DNA of 64,000 bases, from the NCBI GenBank assembly GCA_019116885.1, contig DXAU01000058.1, forward strand, positions 26,282 through 90,281, read 5' to 3'. The translations under genes were made by a program, and so were the position numbers. Of this stretch, positions 8,848 to 17,845 are shown piece by piece (positions within the stretch are counted from its first letter, which is position 1; each line of letters starts with the position of its first letter). This DNA comes from Candidatus Mediterraneibacter pullistercoris (GTDB lineage Bacteria > Bacillota > Clostridia > Lachnospirales > Lachnospiraceae). A model generated the notes under the pieces. The model was not told the DNA's origin, did no database searches, and saw only the letters and a list, made by a program, of their open reading frames with translations.

Positions 8848-8918
8848 GCGGGTGTAGTTCAATGGTAGAACACCAGCCTTCCAAGCTGGATACGTGAGTT
8901 CGATTCTCATCACCCGCT
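8848..8918 (+). tRNA. tRNA-Gly (anticodon UCC)
   Basis: A 71-base cloverleaf. Acceptor GCGGGTG pairs with CACCCGC; the D arm is GTTC-GAAC; the anticodon stem CCAGC/GCTGG encloses loop CTTCCAA, giving anticodon TCC that reads GGA and GGG; the T arm GTGAG/CTCAT encloses TTCGATT. The 3' CCA is not encoded, so it must be added after transcription. It has its own promoter and is a single-gene unit. Confidence 0.97.
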
Positions 8919-8943
8919 CTATTTTTTTGTCATTTATAAGAGC

Positions 8944-8969
8944 CCGGACAGTGTGAAACAGCTGTCCGG
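8944..8969. terminator. Hairpin after tRNA-Gly and glycerate kinase
   Basis: CCGGACAG (8944-8951) and CTGTCCGG (8962-8969) form a perfect 8-base stem. It lies between the plus-strand tRNA and the minus-strand glycerate kinase and may serve both; the flanking T runs are short and interrupted. Confidence 0.5.
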
Positions 8970-8980
8970 TGATTTTATGC

Positions 8981-10129
8981 CTATGGAGTTTCCTGCAGAC
9001 GCATCCCCGCGCGCAGCAGACGGAACATGCGCCTGGCTGCACTCAGGTACAATTCATCGGCTCTCATGAGCGCTTCGTCAAGGGACATAACGCCATTTAC
9101 AGTGGTGATGATGGAATCAATGCCGCAGTTAAAGATATCTTCAGCGCCTTTCCCCATATTCCCGACGATCGCTGCGGCCGGGATTCCGCGCTTTTTACAG
9201 CGCATACCGATCCCGTGCATGACTTTGCCGGATACGGACTGCCAGTCGGCAGTTCCTTCGCCTGTCACTACGAGGGAAACACCGTCAAGCATCTGGTCAA
9301 ACTTGACCAGATCAAGCACAGTTTCTATACCGGATTTCAGCTTTCCGCCAAGAAATACCATCAAGGCTGCGCCGAGCCCGCCGGCTGCGCCGGAACCTGG
9401 AATCTCATCCGCATTGATACCGAACTGGCTGTTCAGGATATCTCTGTAATTCTGCATACCGGCTTCCAGTTGTTCCAGGATCTCAGGAGTTCCGCCTTTT
9501 TGCTTCCCGAATGTATGCGTAGCGCCGTTTTTGCCGCACAGTGGGTTTGTGACATCACACATCACAGTGAAAGCGGCTTCCCTTGCAAGAGGATTGATGC
9601 CGTCTGTGTCAACCGCTTTCACTCGGATGAGATCCTGGCCGCATCCGCTGAGTTCTTTCCCGTCTTCATCCAGAAATCTCACGCCGAGCGCGCGCATACA
9701 TCCCATACCGCCGTCGTTGGTAGCAGAACCGCCGACAGCGATGGAGATGTCCCGGAGCCCTCTCTTAAGTGCGTCAGCAATCATTTCACCAGTACCATAA
9801 GTGGAAGTCAGCCGGGGATCTTTCTGCGCGTCGGAAACAAGGGGAAGACCGGATGCCGCAGCCATCTCCATGACGGCACGCTGGCTGTCCAGAAGGCCAT
9901 AGGAGCACCTGGTTATATGACCGAGAGGACCGTGCACAGACAGGGAGACTTTTGTTCCGCCGGCTGCTGCAAGGACCGCATCGGTTGTGCCCTCGCCGCC
10001 GTCAGCGACCATTGTCTGTACGTACTCACATCCAGGAAAGATCTCTCTGGCGGCCTGTGCCAGGAGAACTCCTGTGTTCTGGGAGGAAAGCGTACCTTTA
10101 AAAGAATCTGAGGCAAATAAAAATTTCAT
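8981..10129 (-). CDS. Glycerate kinase (GlxK/GarK family)
   Basis: A 382-residue cytoplasmic kinase that phosphorylates D-glycerate, feeding it into lower glycolysis. The start SDSFKGTLSS, the glycine-rich MVADGGEGTTDA segment near residue 40 and the VGGSATNDGGMG motif around residue 120 are diagnostic for the type I glycerate kinase family, and the length is standard. Whether the product is 2- or 3-phosphoglycerate cannot be told from sequence. It stands alone on the minus strand with no glyoxylate or tartronate genes beside it. Confidence 0.93.
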   Translation of the reverse strand: MKFLFASDSFKGTLSSQNTGVLLAQAAREIFPGCEYVQTMVADGGEGTTDAVLAAAGGTKVSLSVHGPLGHITRCSYGLLDSQRAVMEMAAASGLPLVSDAQKDPRLTSTYGTGEMIADALKRGLRDISIAVGGSATNDGGMGCMRALGVRFLDEDGKELSGCGQDLIRVKAVDTDGINPLAREAAFTVMCDVTNPLCGKNGATHTFGKQKGGTPEILEQLEAGMQNYRDILNSQFGINADEIPGSGAAGGLGAALMVFLGGKLKSGIETVLDLVKFDQMLDGVSLVVTGEGTADWQSVSGKVMHGIGMRCKKRGIPAAAIVGNMGKGAEDIFNCGIDSIITTVNGVMSLDEALMRADELYLSAARRMFRLLRAGMRLQETP

Positions 10130-10246
10130 ATGGTTACTCCATTTCCGACTGTTTTTACATCCTTATGCACATACCCTGCCAGGCGGGCACCGGATCTGTT
10201 ATTCTGATTATAGGACAGGGAAGAAAAGATATCAATCATCTTCGCA

Positions 10247-10275
10247 TTGTATCATCTTTTTTCATGTGCTATACT
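10247..10275 (+). promoter_or_regulatory. Promoter of the YesL-xpt unit
   Basis: TTGTAT (10247-10252), 17 bases, TATACT (10270-10275), 35 bases before the chosen start at 10311. No purine riboswitch is visible in the short leader. Confidence 0.6.
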
Positions 10276-10310
10276 GAAAGAAATCAATTATGGAGAGCAG
10301 GTTACATAAT

Positions 10311-10967
10311 ATGAGATTCAATATTACTGATAATGTTATTGTCCGGGCGCTTAATAAGATATGCGATATGATCTGCCTTAATATTCTGTGGCTGGTCTGC
10401 TGTATACCAATCATTACTATAGGAGCTTCTACGACAGCATTATATACGGTCATGCTGAAGATCGTGAAGAATGAAGAGGGTTATATTTTCAGAGGATTCT
10501 TCAAGGCGTTCAAATCGAATTTCAAACAGAGCACGATTATGTGGGTTATTCTGGTCGTCCTGGGAATTATCTGCTGGACAGATTACAGAGTGGCGGGTGT
10601 GATGCCGGGTACAGTCGGGCTTGTAATGAGAAGTATTTTTCTGCTGATGGGATTTGTCCTGTTGTCTGTTATGATCTATGTGTTCCCTCTTACAGCACGT
10701 TATGAGAACAGTATACGCGCCACATTCCGCAATGCGCTGATTCTTACAGTCGGGAAATTTCCATACTCCCTCCTGATGGTAGTGGTTCTGGTGGGATCGG
10801 TCATAATATCCCTGTGGAATACGGCGACGCTGATGTTTGCGATTCCGCTCTGGTTCCTGATCGGCAGTTCGCTCATTGCATGGATTAATTCATATATACT
10901 GAGAAGAATATTCATGGTATTTGAGGAAGATGACGCAGTGGAAAAAAGTACAGAAGAAGAGGAATAA
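10311..10967 (+). CDS. YesL-family (DUF624) membrane protein
   Basis: A 218-residue integral membrane protein with about five hydrophobic segments; the N-terminal part (NKICDMICLNILWLVCCIPI) and the following TIGASTTALYTVMLK are typical of the YesL/DUF624 family, often found with carbohydrate transport loci in Firmicutes but of unknown biochemical function. The C-terminus is acidic (FEEDDAVEKSTEEEE). An ATG seven codons earlier exists, but AGCAGG nine bases before 10311 supports this start. The stop lies three bases before xpt, so the two are one operon; the functional link to purine salvage is unclear. Confidence 0.8.
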   Translation: MRFNITDNVIVRALNKICDMICLNILWLVCCIPIITIGASTTALYTVMLKIVKNEEGYIFRGFFKAFKSNFKQSTIMWVILVVLGIICWTDYRVAGVMPGTVGLVMRSIFLLMGFVLLSVMIYVFPLTARYENSIRATFRNALILTVGKFPYSLLMVVVLVGSVIISLWNTATLMFAIPLWFLIGSSLIAWINSYILRRIFMVFEEDDAVEKSTEEEE

Positions 10968-10970
10968 TAT

Positions 10971-11618
10971 ATGAATTTTTTAGAAGAACGTATCGTAAAA
11001 GACGGTGTGGTAAAAGAAGGAAACGTGCTCAAAGTAGATAGTTTTCTGAATCATCAGATGGATATCAGACTATTTGACCAGATGGGTGCAGAGTTCAAGA
11101 GAAGATTTGCGGACAAGCCGATCAACAAGATACTCACAATCGAAGCTTCTGGGATAGGAATCGCATGTGTGGCGGCCCAGCACTTTAATGTCCCGGTGGT
11201 TTTTGCAAAGAAGTCCCAGAGCATCAATCTGGATGGGGATATGTACGTTGCCGAGGTGGAGTCATTTACTCATAAGTGCATCAATCATGTGATCGTGGCA
11301 CAGAAATTTCTTACATCAGAGGATCATGTGCTCATCATTGATGATTTTCTGGCAAACGGCTGCGCGCTTCAGGGACTTATCCAGATTGTGCAGTCTGCTG
11401 GCGCCACAGTGGAGGGAGTAGGAATCGCGATAGAAAAAGGATTTCAGTCCGGCGGCCGGATCATCCGCAATCTTGGGTTTCAGCTTGAGTCGCTGGCGAT
11501 CGTAGACGGAATGAATGCCCGGACCGGCGAGATACAGTTCCGGGATCAGGAGAAGATGGACGCAGAGAATGAGGAAAGCGCCGGCGGGGAGATATGCAGG
11601 AGTTCCACCTTGGACTGA
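10971..11618 (+). CDS. xpt: Xanthine phosphoribosyltransferase
   Basis: A 215-residue type I phosphoribosyltransferase that converts xanthine and PRPP to XMP. The PRPP-binding loop is [12 protein letters not shown] (residues about 121-132), and the N-terminal start [12 protein letters not shown] and EASGIGIA segment are typical of Xpt rather than of adenine phosphoribosyltransferase. The C-terminus runs past the usual Xpt end with an acidic tail of about 20 residues ([12 protein letters not shown]). Unlike many Firmicutes xpt genes it has no purine riboswitch of its own, since it follows a membrane protein gene by three bases. Confidence 0.92.
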   Translation: MNFLEERIVKDGVVKEGNVLKVDSFLNHQMDIRLFDQMGAEFKRRFADKPINKILTIEASGIGIACVAAQHFNVPVVFAKKSQSINLDGDMYVAEVESFTHKCINHVIVAQKFLTSEDHVLIIDDFLANGCALQGLIQIVQSAGATVEGVGIAIEKGFQSGGRIIRNLGFQLESLAIVDGMNARTGEIQFRDQEKMDAENEESAGGEICRSSTLD

Positions 11619-11675
11619 ATCTGCTCCTGCCGGGCAGGACGTCTGTTCCGAACTGGCCGGGTATGGCAATTATAT

Positions 11676-11736
11676 AAGACCTGAGATACTGCTCTGGCCA
11701 TTTGGCCTTAGCCGTATCTCAGGTCTTGGCTTTTTT
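11676..11736 (+). terminator. Strong rho-independent terminator after xpt
   Basis: AAGACCTGAGATAC (11676-11689) pairs perfectly over 14 bases with GTATCTCAGGTCTT (11714-11727), followed by GGC and six T (11731-11736). Confidence 0.92.
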
Positions 11737-11781
11737 CGGGAGATCTGATCCGCAATCCGGCGGACAAATGCCAAGTTGACT

Positions 11782-11810
11782 TTGCAACCCTAGGCATATT
11801 GTGTTATCCT
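11782..11810 (+). promoter_or_regulatory. Possible promoter of the murE-priA run
   Basis: TTGCAA (11782-11787), 17 bases, TATCCT (11805-11810). A TTGACT six bases upstream gives poorer spacing. Placement is tentative. Confidence 0.4.
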
Positions 11811-11875
11811 ATAGAGTGTTAAAATATCATCTTTGCGATATATATTAATTAGAGATGAGCAGGAGGGATCACATA

Positions 11876-13345
11876 TTGAGATTAGATAAATTGCTGGAGC
11901 GGCTTAAGTACGAGGTCGTTCAGGGGAGCAGCGGGATTCAGGTCACAACGCTTGTCAATGATTCAAGAAAAGTAGAAGAGGGATCTGTGTTCGTATGTAT
12001 CAGCGGCTCTGTGGCCGACGGACACAGGTTCATTTCTGACGTGACGGAAAAAGGGGCCTCTGCTATTGTTGTAGAGAGAGATGTCGAGGCTCCGGAGAAC
12101 GTGACCGTCATCCGTGTGGAAGACACGAGATATGCGCTTGCTCTTATGTCAGCGGCTTATTTCGGATATCCGGCGGAAAAACTGAAGATCATCGGTATAA
12201 CAGGGACAAAGGGAAAAACAACAACGACTTATATGATCCGGTCCATTCTGGAAAGTGTCGGCCACAAGGTAGGACTGATCGGAACAATAGAGACACTCAT
12301 TGGAGAAGAGAGGATACCTGCGGCGAATACGACGCCGGAATCTTTTACGATACAGCAGTATTTTGCACAGATGGCAGAAGCGGGATGCGACTGTGTTGTG
12401 ATGGAAGTGTCATCCCAGGGCCTCATGCTCCACCGCACTGCGGGGATTCCTTTTGAGATCGGTATATTCACCAATCTGGGAAAAGATCATATCGGACCGA
12501 ACGAGCACAAGGACTTTGACGATTACAAGCGCTGCAAAGGACTTCTGTTCAAACAGTGCCGTCTCGGCATCGGAAATGTGGATGATAAATATTTTGCCGA
12601 TGTTTTTCAGGGGGCGGCATGCCGCGTGGAGACTTTCGGTTTTTCTGAAAAAGCTGACCTGAGAGCACAGGATGTAAAGCTGGTATCCAGACCGGGGTAT
12701 CTGGGAGTGGCATATCATGTATCGGGGCTTATGGACTTTGACGTGGAGATCGACATTCCGGGTACGTTCAGCGTGTACAATTCACTGACGGCCATCGCGG
12801 TGTGCCGTCATTTTAATGTGCCTGTGGAGAAGATCAAAGAAGCTCTGAAGAAGGCGACGGTTAAGGGGCGCATCGAGATGATAAAGGTGTCAGATGAATT
12901 TACACTGATGATTGATTACGCCCACAATGCCATGAGCCTGGAAAGCCTGCTTACGACCCTGAAAGAGTATCACCCGAAGCGGCTTGTCTGTCTGTTCGGA
13001 TGCGGCGGCAACCGTTCAAAGGACCGCCGTTATGAGATGGGAGAAGTGTCGGGAAAGCTGGCAGACCTTACGATTATCACGTCAGACAATCCAAGGTTCG
13101 AGGAGCCGCAGGCGATCATTGATGATATCAAGACAGGCATTGGCAGGACGAGTGGGAAGTACGTGGAGATCTGCGACAGGAAAGAAGCGATAAAGTATGC
13201 GATCGAGCATGGACAGCCGGGGGATGTGATTGTTCTTGCCGGAAAAGGACATGAAGATTATCAGGAGATCAAAGGCGTGAAGCATCCGATGGACGAGAGG
13301 GTTTTGATCGCGGAAATACTGGAAGAATTAAAAGAAGGAAAGTGA
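11876..13345 (+). CDS. murE: UDP-MurNAc-tripeptide synthetase, meso-DAP-adding (MurE)
   Basis: A 489-residue cytoplasmic Mur ligase that adds the third amino acid to UDP-MurNAc-L-Ala-D-Glu using ATP. The P-loop GITGTKGKTTTT lies at about 107-118, and DNPR at 404-407 is the motif that selects meso-diaminopimelate over lysine, so the peptidoglycan is predicted to be DAP-type. Start: a TTG with AGGAGG nine bases upstream is preferred, giving MRLDKLLERL; an ATG seven codons earlier has no ribosome site and would place AGGAGG inside the gene. It opens the co-directional run to thiN. Confidence 0.93.
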   Translation: MRLDKLLERLKYEVVQGSSGIQVTTLVNDSRKVEEGSVFVCISGSVADGHRFISDVTEKGASAIVVERDVEAPENVTVIRVEDTRYALALMSAAYFGYPAEKLKIIGITGTKGKTTTTYMIRSILESVGHKVGLIGTIETLIGEERIPAANTTPESFTIQQYFAQMAEAGCDCVVMEVSSQGLMLHRTAGIPFEIGIFTNLGKDHIGPNEHKDFDDYKRCKGLLFKQCRLGIGNVDDKYFADVFQGAACRVETFGFSEKADLRAQDVKLVSRPGYLGVAYHVSGLMDFDVEIDIPGTFSVYNSLTAIAVCRHFNVPVEKIKEALKKATVKGRIEMIKVSDEFTLMIDYAHNAMSLESLLTTLKEYHPKRLVCLFGCGGNRSKDRRYEMGEVSGKLADLTIITSDNPRFEEPQAIIDDIKTGIGRTSGKYVEICDRKEAIKYAIEHGQPGDVIVLAGKGHEDYQEIKGVKHPMDERVLIAEILEELKEGK

Positions 13346-13349
13346 CCGC

Positions 13350-15578
13350 GTGTTTGCAGATGTGATCATAGATATACAGCATGAAAAACTGGATAAAATA
13401 TTTCAGTACCGCATCCCGGAAGAGATCGAAGATAAGCTGTCTCCAGGCATGGAAGTTGTAGTGCCCTTTGGCAATGGGAATCGGGAAATCAAAGGGTATG
13501 TGACGGGGATCAGCGAGACATGCGGATATGATCTGTCTAAAGTAAAAGAGATCATATCTATTTCTGAACAGGGTGTTGAGATCGAAGCCAGACTGATTGC
13601 TCTTGCGGCATGGATGAAAGAAAACTACGGCGGTACCATGATCCAGGCGCTGAAGACCGTCCTTCCGATCAAACAGAAAGAGAAAGCAAAGATAAAAAAA
13701 AGACTCCGGCTGCTCCTGGATCAGGAGACAGGGGAGCGCCAGCTCCACTTCTATCTTGAGAAAAACCAGAAAGCAAGGGCAAGGCTTATGGCTGCTCTTT
13801 TGGACGATCCGGTGCTGGAATACGAGCTCGTAACGAAGAAGCTGAATATCACGATGCCGGTCATCCGCGCCCTTGAGGAACAGGGTGTGCTGGAGATGGA
13901 GAGCGAGCAGGTGTTCCGTGATCCTGTGAAAAAGTCAGAGCAAAAGGAAGAGAAGATCACATTCACTCCGGAGCAGCGTTATATCATAGAAGAGTTCCGG
14001 AAAGATTATCTGACAGGTCTTCGCAAAACTTATCTGATACATGGCGTGACGGGCAGCGGGAAGACGGAAGTGTATATGGAGATGATACACACGGTAGTGG
14101 AACAGGGAAAGCAGGCGATCGTACTCATACCGGAGATCGCTCTGACCTATCAGACAGTGATGCGCTTTTACCGGAAATTCGGGAGCCGGGTGTCCATCAT
14201 GAATTCCCGGCTGTCTGCCGGCGAGCGCTACGACCAGATGATGCGGGCAAGAGCAGGAAAGATTGACGTGATGATAGGGCCGCGGTCGGCTCTGTTCACA
14301 CCGTTCCCGGATCTTGGACTTATCGTAATCGATGAAGAACATGAGAGCACCTATAAGAGTGAGCAGACGCCCCGCTATCATGCGAGAGAAACTGCGATCC
14401 GCCGTGCGCAGATGGAAGGGGCGGGAGTCGTTCTCGGGAGCGCCACCCCGTCCCTGGAAGCTATGTACCGGGCAAGGCTCGGGGAATATGTGCTGTTCGA
14501 GATGAAGAACCGTTCCCGGATGCAGCAGATGGCAGAAGTATACACTGTGGATATGCGGGAAGAATTAAAGAGTGGGAACCGCTCCATCTTAAGCCGGAAG
14601 CTCCAGGAGCTGATTCAGGACCGGCTGGAAAGGGGCGGACAGATCATGCTCTTTCTGAACCGCCGGGGCTATTCAGGGTTTATCTCCTGCAGAGAGTGCG
14701 GCCATGTAATAAAATGTCCGCACTGTGATGTGTCGCTTTCCGTCCACAGAGACGGCAGGATGAGATGCCATTACTGCGGATATGAACAGCCCAGGATTAC
14801 AGTGTGTCCCGAGTGCGGATCGCACTATATCGGGGAGTTCCGGGCAGGCACCCAGCAGATCGAGGACATCGTAAAAGAGCAGTTTCCGGGAGTGCGGGTA
14901 CTGAGGATGGATATGGATACCACGCGCAGCAAAGACGCGCATGAAAAGATTCTTTCTGCATTTGCGAATGAAGAGGCAGATGTTCTTGTAGGGACACAGA
15001 TGATCGTCAAAGGTCATGATTTCCCGAATGTGACACTCGTGGGCGTCCTTGCAGCAGACATGTCCCTTTATACGGGCGATTACCGTTCTGGTGAGCGGGC
15101 GTTCCAGCTTCTTGCACAGGCGGTGGGGAGAGCAGGGCGCGGAAAGCAGCCGGGGGAGGCTGTGATACAGACATACGATCCCGGACATTATGCCATAGAG
15201 ACTGCTGCGGCGCAGGACTACGAGGCGTTTTATGAGGAAGAGATACGCTACCGGGAACTGATGGGATATCCGCCGGCAGAAGAGCTCCTCGCAGTCCTGA
15301 TATCCGGGGAGGACGAAGCGCTGCTGGAAAAGGGATGCCACTATCTGAAAGAGTATATCTTACGGCTGACGCCGCGTACAGAAGCGCGGACGGTCCGTGT
15401 GATCGGCCCGGCAAGTCCGGGGATCGATAAGATAAAGGATATATACCGGAGAGTGATCTATATCAAGACAGAACAATATGGGACACTTGTTGGGATCAAA
15501 GACAGGATCGAGAGATATATTGAGATCAATCCGGGATTTGACAGGATGAGGATACAGTTTGATTTTAATCCGATGTAA
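13350..15578 (+). CDS. priA: Primosomal protein N', replication-restart helicase PriA
   Basis: A 742-residue superfamily 2 3'-5' DNA helicase that restarts stalled forks by loading the primosome. An N-terminal DNA-binding domain is followed by Walker A GVTGSGKT (232-239), DEEH (328-331), a zinc-binding insertion with paired cysteines beginning at Cys447 (CRECG, CPHC, CHYCG, CPECG) and the C-terminal helicase lobe (GTQMIVKGHDFP, QAVGRAGRG). All motifs are intact and the length is standard. It starts with GTG four bases after the murE stop, so the two are co-transcribed. Confidence 0.96.
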   Translation: MFADVIIDIQHEKLDKIFQYRIPEEIEDKLSPGMEVVVPFGNGNREIKGYVTGISETCGYDLSKVKEIISISEQGVEIEARLIALAAWMKENYGGTMIQALKTVLPIKQKEKAKIKKRLRLLLDQETGERQLHFYLEKNQKARARLMAALLDDPVLEYELVTKKLNITMPVIRALEEQGVLEMESEQVFRDPVKKSEQKEEKITFTPEQRYIIEEFRKDYLTGLRKTYLIHGVTGSGKTEVYMEMIHTVVEQGKQAIVLIPEIALTYQTVMRFYRKFGSRVSIMNSRLSAGERYDQMMRARAGKIDVMIGPRSALFTPFPDLGLIVIDEEHESTYKSEQTPRYHARETAIRRAQMEGAGVVLGSATPSLEAMYRARLGEYVLFEMKNRSRMQQMAEVYTVDMREELKSGNRSILSRKLQELIQDRLERGGQIMLFLNRRGYSGFISCRECGHVIKCPHCDVSLSVHRDGRMRCHYCGYEQPRITVCPECGSHYIGEFRAGTQQIEDIVKEQFPGVRVLRMDMDTTRSKDAHEKILSAFANEEADVLVGTQMIVKGHDFPNVTLVGVLAADMSLYTGDYRSGERAFQLLAQAVGRAGRGKQPGEAVIQTYDPGHYAIETAAAQDYEAFYEEEIRYRELMGYPPAEELLAVLISGEDEALLEKGCHYLKEYILRLTPRTEARTVRVIGPASPGIDKIKDIYRRVIYIKTEQYGTLVGIKDRIERYIEINPGFDRMRIQFDFNPM

Positions 15579-15630
15579 AGCACATGATAAGGGACAGAGA
15601 CAGTCTGTCAGGCAAAAATAGGAGGAAATT

Positions 15631-16125
15631 ATGGCGATCAGACAGGTGAGAGAGATAGGCGATGATATATTGACAAAGCAGTGCAAAGAAGTGCCGAAGA
15701 TGACTCTGCGCACGAAGCTGCTCATAGGGGATATGCTGGAGACAATGTACGAGTACCGCGGAGTCGGTCTTGCGGCTCCACAGGTGGGCGTCCTGAAAAG
15801 GATCGTGGTGATCGATGTCGGGGAGGGGCCTATCGTGCTCATCAACCCCGAGATCATCGAGACTTCCGGAGAGCAGAGAGGGGAAGAAGGGTGCCTGAGC
15901 GTGCCTGGCAAGTGGGGATATGTGACACGGCCCGATCATGTGAAAGTGCGTGCGCTCGACCAGGAGATGAACCCGGTGGAACTGGAAGGAGAGGGCCTGC
16001 TGGCAAGAGCGATCTGTCATGAGATAGATCATCTGTCAGGCGAACTTTATGTAGATAAGACAGAGGATGGTCTCCACGATGTGACTTACGACAGTGAAGA
16101 GGATGAAGAAGAAACGGAGGAGTAG
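15631..16125 (+). CDS. def: Peptide deformylase
   Basis: A 164-residue metalloenzyme that removes the formyl group from new polypeptides at the ribosome exit. The three signature motifs are present: GVGLAAPQVG (44-53), EGCLS (86-90, metal ligand Cys88) and HEIDH (130-134). EGCLS and the length are those of type 1 enzymes. The acidic tail (SEEDEEETEE) is unusual but harmless. AGGAGG precedes the ATG. It is followed three bases later by fmt, which adds the group that Def removes, the common bacterial pairing. Confidence 0.96.
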   Translation: MAIRQVREIGDDILTKQCKEVPKMTLRTKLLIGDMLETMYEYRGVGLAAPQVGVLKRIVVIDVGEGPIVLINPEIIETSGEQRGEEGCLSVPGKWGYVTRPDHVKVRALDQEMNPVELEGEGLLARAICHEIDHLSGELYVDKTEDGLHDVTYDSEEDEEETEE

Positions 16126-16128
16126 CAC

Positions 16129-17076
16129 ATGAGAGTGATTTTTATGGGGACTCCGGACTTTTCAGTTGAAACGCTGGAAGCCCTTATAGCCGCAGAACAT
16201 GACGTGTGTCTTGCGGTGACGCAGCCGGACAGGCCGAAAGGCCGGGGGAAAGAGACGCAGGCTTCCCCGGTGAAAGAGAAAGCGTTGTTCCACGGGATAC
16301 CGGTCTATCAGCCCAGGCGGGTGCGAGATCCCGAGTGTGTGGAGGAACTAAGGAAATACCATGCGGATGTTATTGTTGTTGTGGCGTTTGGGCAGATCCT
16401 GCCGGCTTCTGTCCTCGAACTGACTCCATACGGATGCGTCAATGTCCATGCATCCCTGCTTCCGAAGTACCGGGGCGCGGCTCCTATTCAGTGGGCTATC
16501 ATTGAGGGAGAGACTGTGACAGGAGTCACTACCATGCAGATGGATGAGGGACTGGACACGGGAGATATGATTATGAAAACGGAAGTTCCGGTCAGTGAAG
16601 ACGAGACAGGGGAGACGCTGCATGAAAAACTTTCGGCAGCAGGAGCGGCACTCTGTGTAGAGACCCTAAGAGCACTCGAGGACGGAACTGCTGTTTTTGA
16701 AAAACAGGGAGAGAGTCCCACTGCATATGCCAGGATGCTGACAAAGGAGCTGGGCAATATCGACTGGACAGAACCGGCAGTGCGCATAGAGCGGCTGGTC
16801 CGCGGACTGAATTCTTGGCCCAGCGCGTATACGTACTGGAATGGAAAATTGATGAAGATCTGGCGGGCAGAAGTTTTACAGACACAGCCGGAAGATGCGG
16901 GAGATATACGGCCAGGGACAATCGCCGCTGTGGGAAGAGACAGTTTCACAGTACGGACAGGGGACGGTGATCTCCGGATCCTCGAGGTTCAGATGCCCGG
17001 AAAAAAAAGGATGGAGACAGGCGCTTTTCTGAGGGGGAATACGATGGAAACAGGCGATGTCCTGTCGAGAAAATAA
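16129..17076 (+). CDS. fmt: Methionyl-tRNA formyltransferase
   Basis: A 315-residue enzyme that formylates the initiator Met-tRNA using 10-formyltetrahydrofolate. The Rossmann-like formyltransferase domain carries the NVHASLLPKYRGAAP motif (105-119) with the catalytic Asn and His, and RVIFMGTPDFS at the N-terminus; the C-terminal domain (about 205-315) is the tRNA-binding OB fold. Length is normal. It lies in the priA-def-fmt run with three bases separating it from def. Confidence 0.96.
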   Translation: MRVIFMGTPDFSVETLEALIAAEHDVCLAVTQPDRPKGRGKETQASPVKEKALFHGIPVYQPRRVRDPECVEELRKYHADVIVVVAFGQILPASVLELTPYGCVNVHASLLPKYRGAAPIQWAIIEGETVTGVTTMQMDEGLDTGDMIMKTEVPVSEDETGETLHEKLSAAGAALCVETLRALEDGTAVFEKQGESPTAYARMLTKELGNIDWTEPAVRIERLVRGLNSWPSAYTYWNGKLMKIWRAEVLQTQPEDAGDIRPGTIAAVGRDSFTVRTGDGDLRILEVQMPGKKRMETGAFLRGNTMETGDVLSRK

Positions 17077-17143
17077 AGGCTGACCGCAGCGGAAAAAAGC
17101 GGCAGGATCACAGAAAGTCATCGGGATTCAGGAGGTTGGTATC

Positions 17144-17845
17144 ATGCTTTACTATTATTATGACTGGACATATATTCTTGTACTCATCGGGGCGGCGATC
17201 TGCATAGCGGCGTCGGCCAGAGTGAACAGCGTGTTCTCAAAATACTCCAGAGTCAGGAGCCATTCGGGACTGACAGGGCGCGAGGCGGCAGAGCAGATTC
17301 TGCACAGAAACGGCATATATGACGTGCAGGTTATCCATATCGCGGGAAATCTGACGGATCACTACAATCCGGGAAAGAAGACTCTTGGACTGTCGGATAC
17401 CGTATATAATTCGTCGTCCGTGGCAGCTGTCGGTGTGGCTGCGCATGAGTGCGGCCATGCGGTACAGCACGCCGCAGGTTATGCGCCGCTGTCTGTCAGA
17501 GGGGCTCTTGTGCCGGTGGCAAATATCGGTTCTGCGGCGGCGTGGCCTCTGATTATAATCGGGCTTTTTATGAATGGGCAGACGGCCATGCTGTTTATCA
17601 ACCTTGGGATACTGCTCTTCTCTGCGGCAGTGCTCTTCCAGCTTGTCACTCTCCCGGTAGAATTCAACGCTTCCAGAAGAGCGGTAAAAGTCCTTGAGAC
17701 GTCGGGGATGCTCTATCCGGAAGAAGTGTCCTCTGTGCAAAAAGTGCTGGGCGCGGCAGCGCTCACTTATGTGGCGGGCGCTGCATCCATGATCCTGCAG
17801 CTTCTGCGTCTCATCATCATAGGAGGAAGAAAAAGGAATGGATAA
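17144..17845 (+). CDS. YugP-like zinc metallopeptidase, membrane-bound
   Basis: A 233-residue protein of the Firmicutes YugP family (putative neutral zinc metallopeptidase). HECGH at 101-105 is the HExxH zinc site. Hydrophobic segments at about 8-25, 120-160 and at the C-terminus indicate a multi-pass membrane protein. A conserved stretch LTDHYNPGKKTLGLS precedes the active site. The substrate is unknown in the family. It sits between fmt and rsmB, a common arrangement in Clostridia, and its end overlaps the rsmB start by eight bases. Confidence 0.88.
   Translation: MLYYYYDWTYILVLIGAAICIAASARVNSVFSKYSRVRSHSGLTGREAAEQILHRNGIYDVQVIHIAGNLTDHYNPGKKTLGLSDTVYNSSSVAAVGVAAHECGHAVQHAAGYAPLSVRGALVPVANIGSAAAWPLIIIGLFMNGQTAMLFINLGILLFSAAVLFQLVTLPVEFNASRRAVKVLETSGMLYPEEVSSVQKVLGAAALTYVAGAASMILQLLRLIIIGGRKRNG

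Noticed and set aside
8969..10111. 380-codon plus-strand frame opposite glycerate kinase
   Set aside because: The minus-strand frame has full glycerate kinase motifs; the plus frame is cysteine/histidine-rich antisense.
10130..10970. Purine riboswitch before xpt
   Set aside because: The xpt gene is preceded at three bases by the YesL-type gene, and the leader of that gene lacks the three-way junction core of the riboswitch.
13269..13748. Long minus-strand frames opposite murE/priA and similar ones opposite nifJ (28920-29681) and the CoA-transferases (35108-35929, 36304-36915)
   Set aside because: Each lies wholly or almost wholly opposite a well-supported gene, lacks a ribosome site and reads as cysteine-, histidine- or serine-rich antisense translation.
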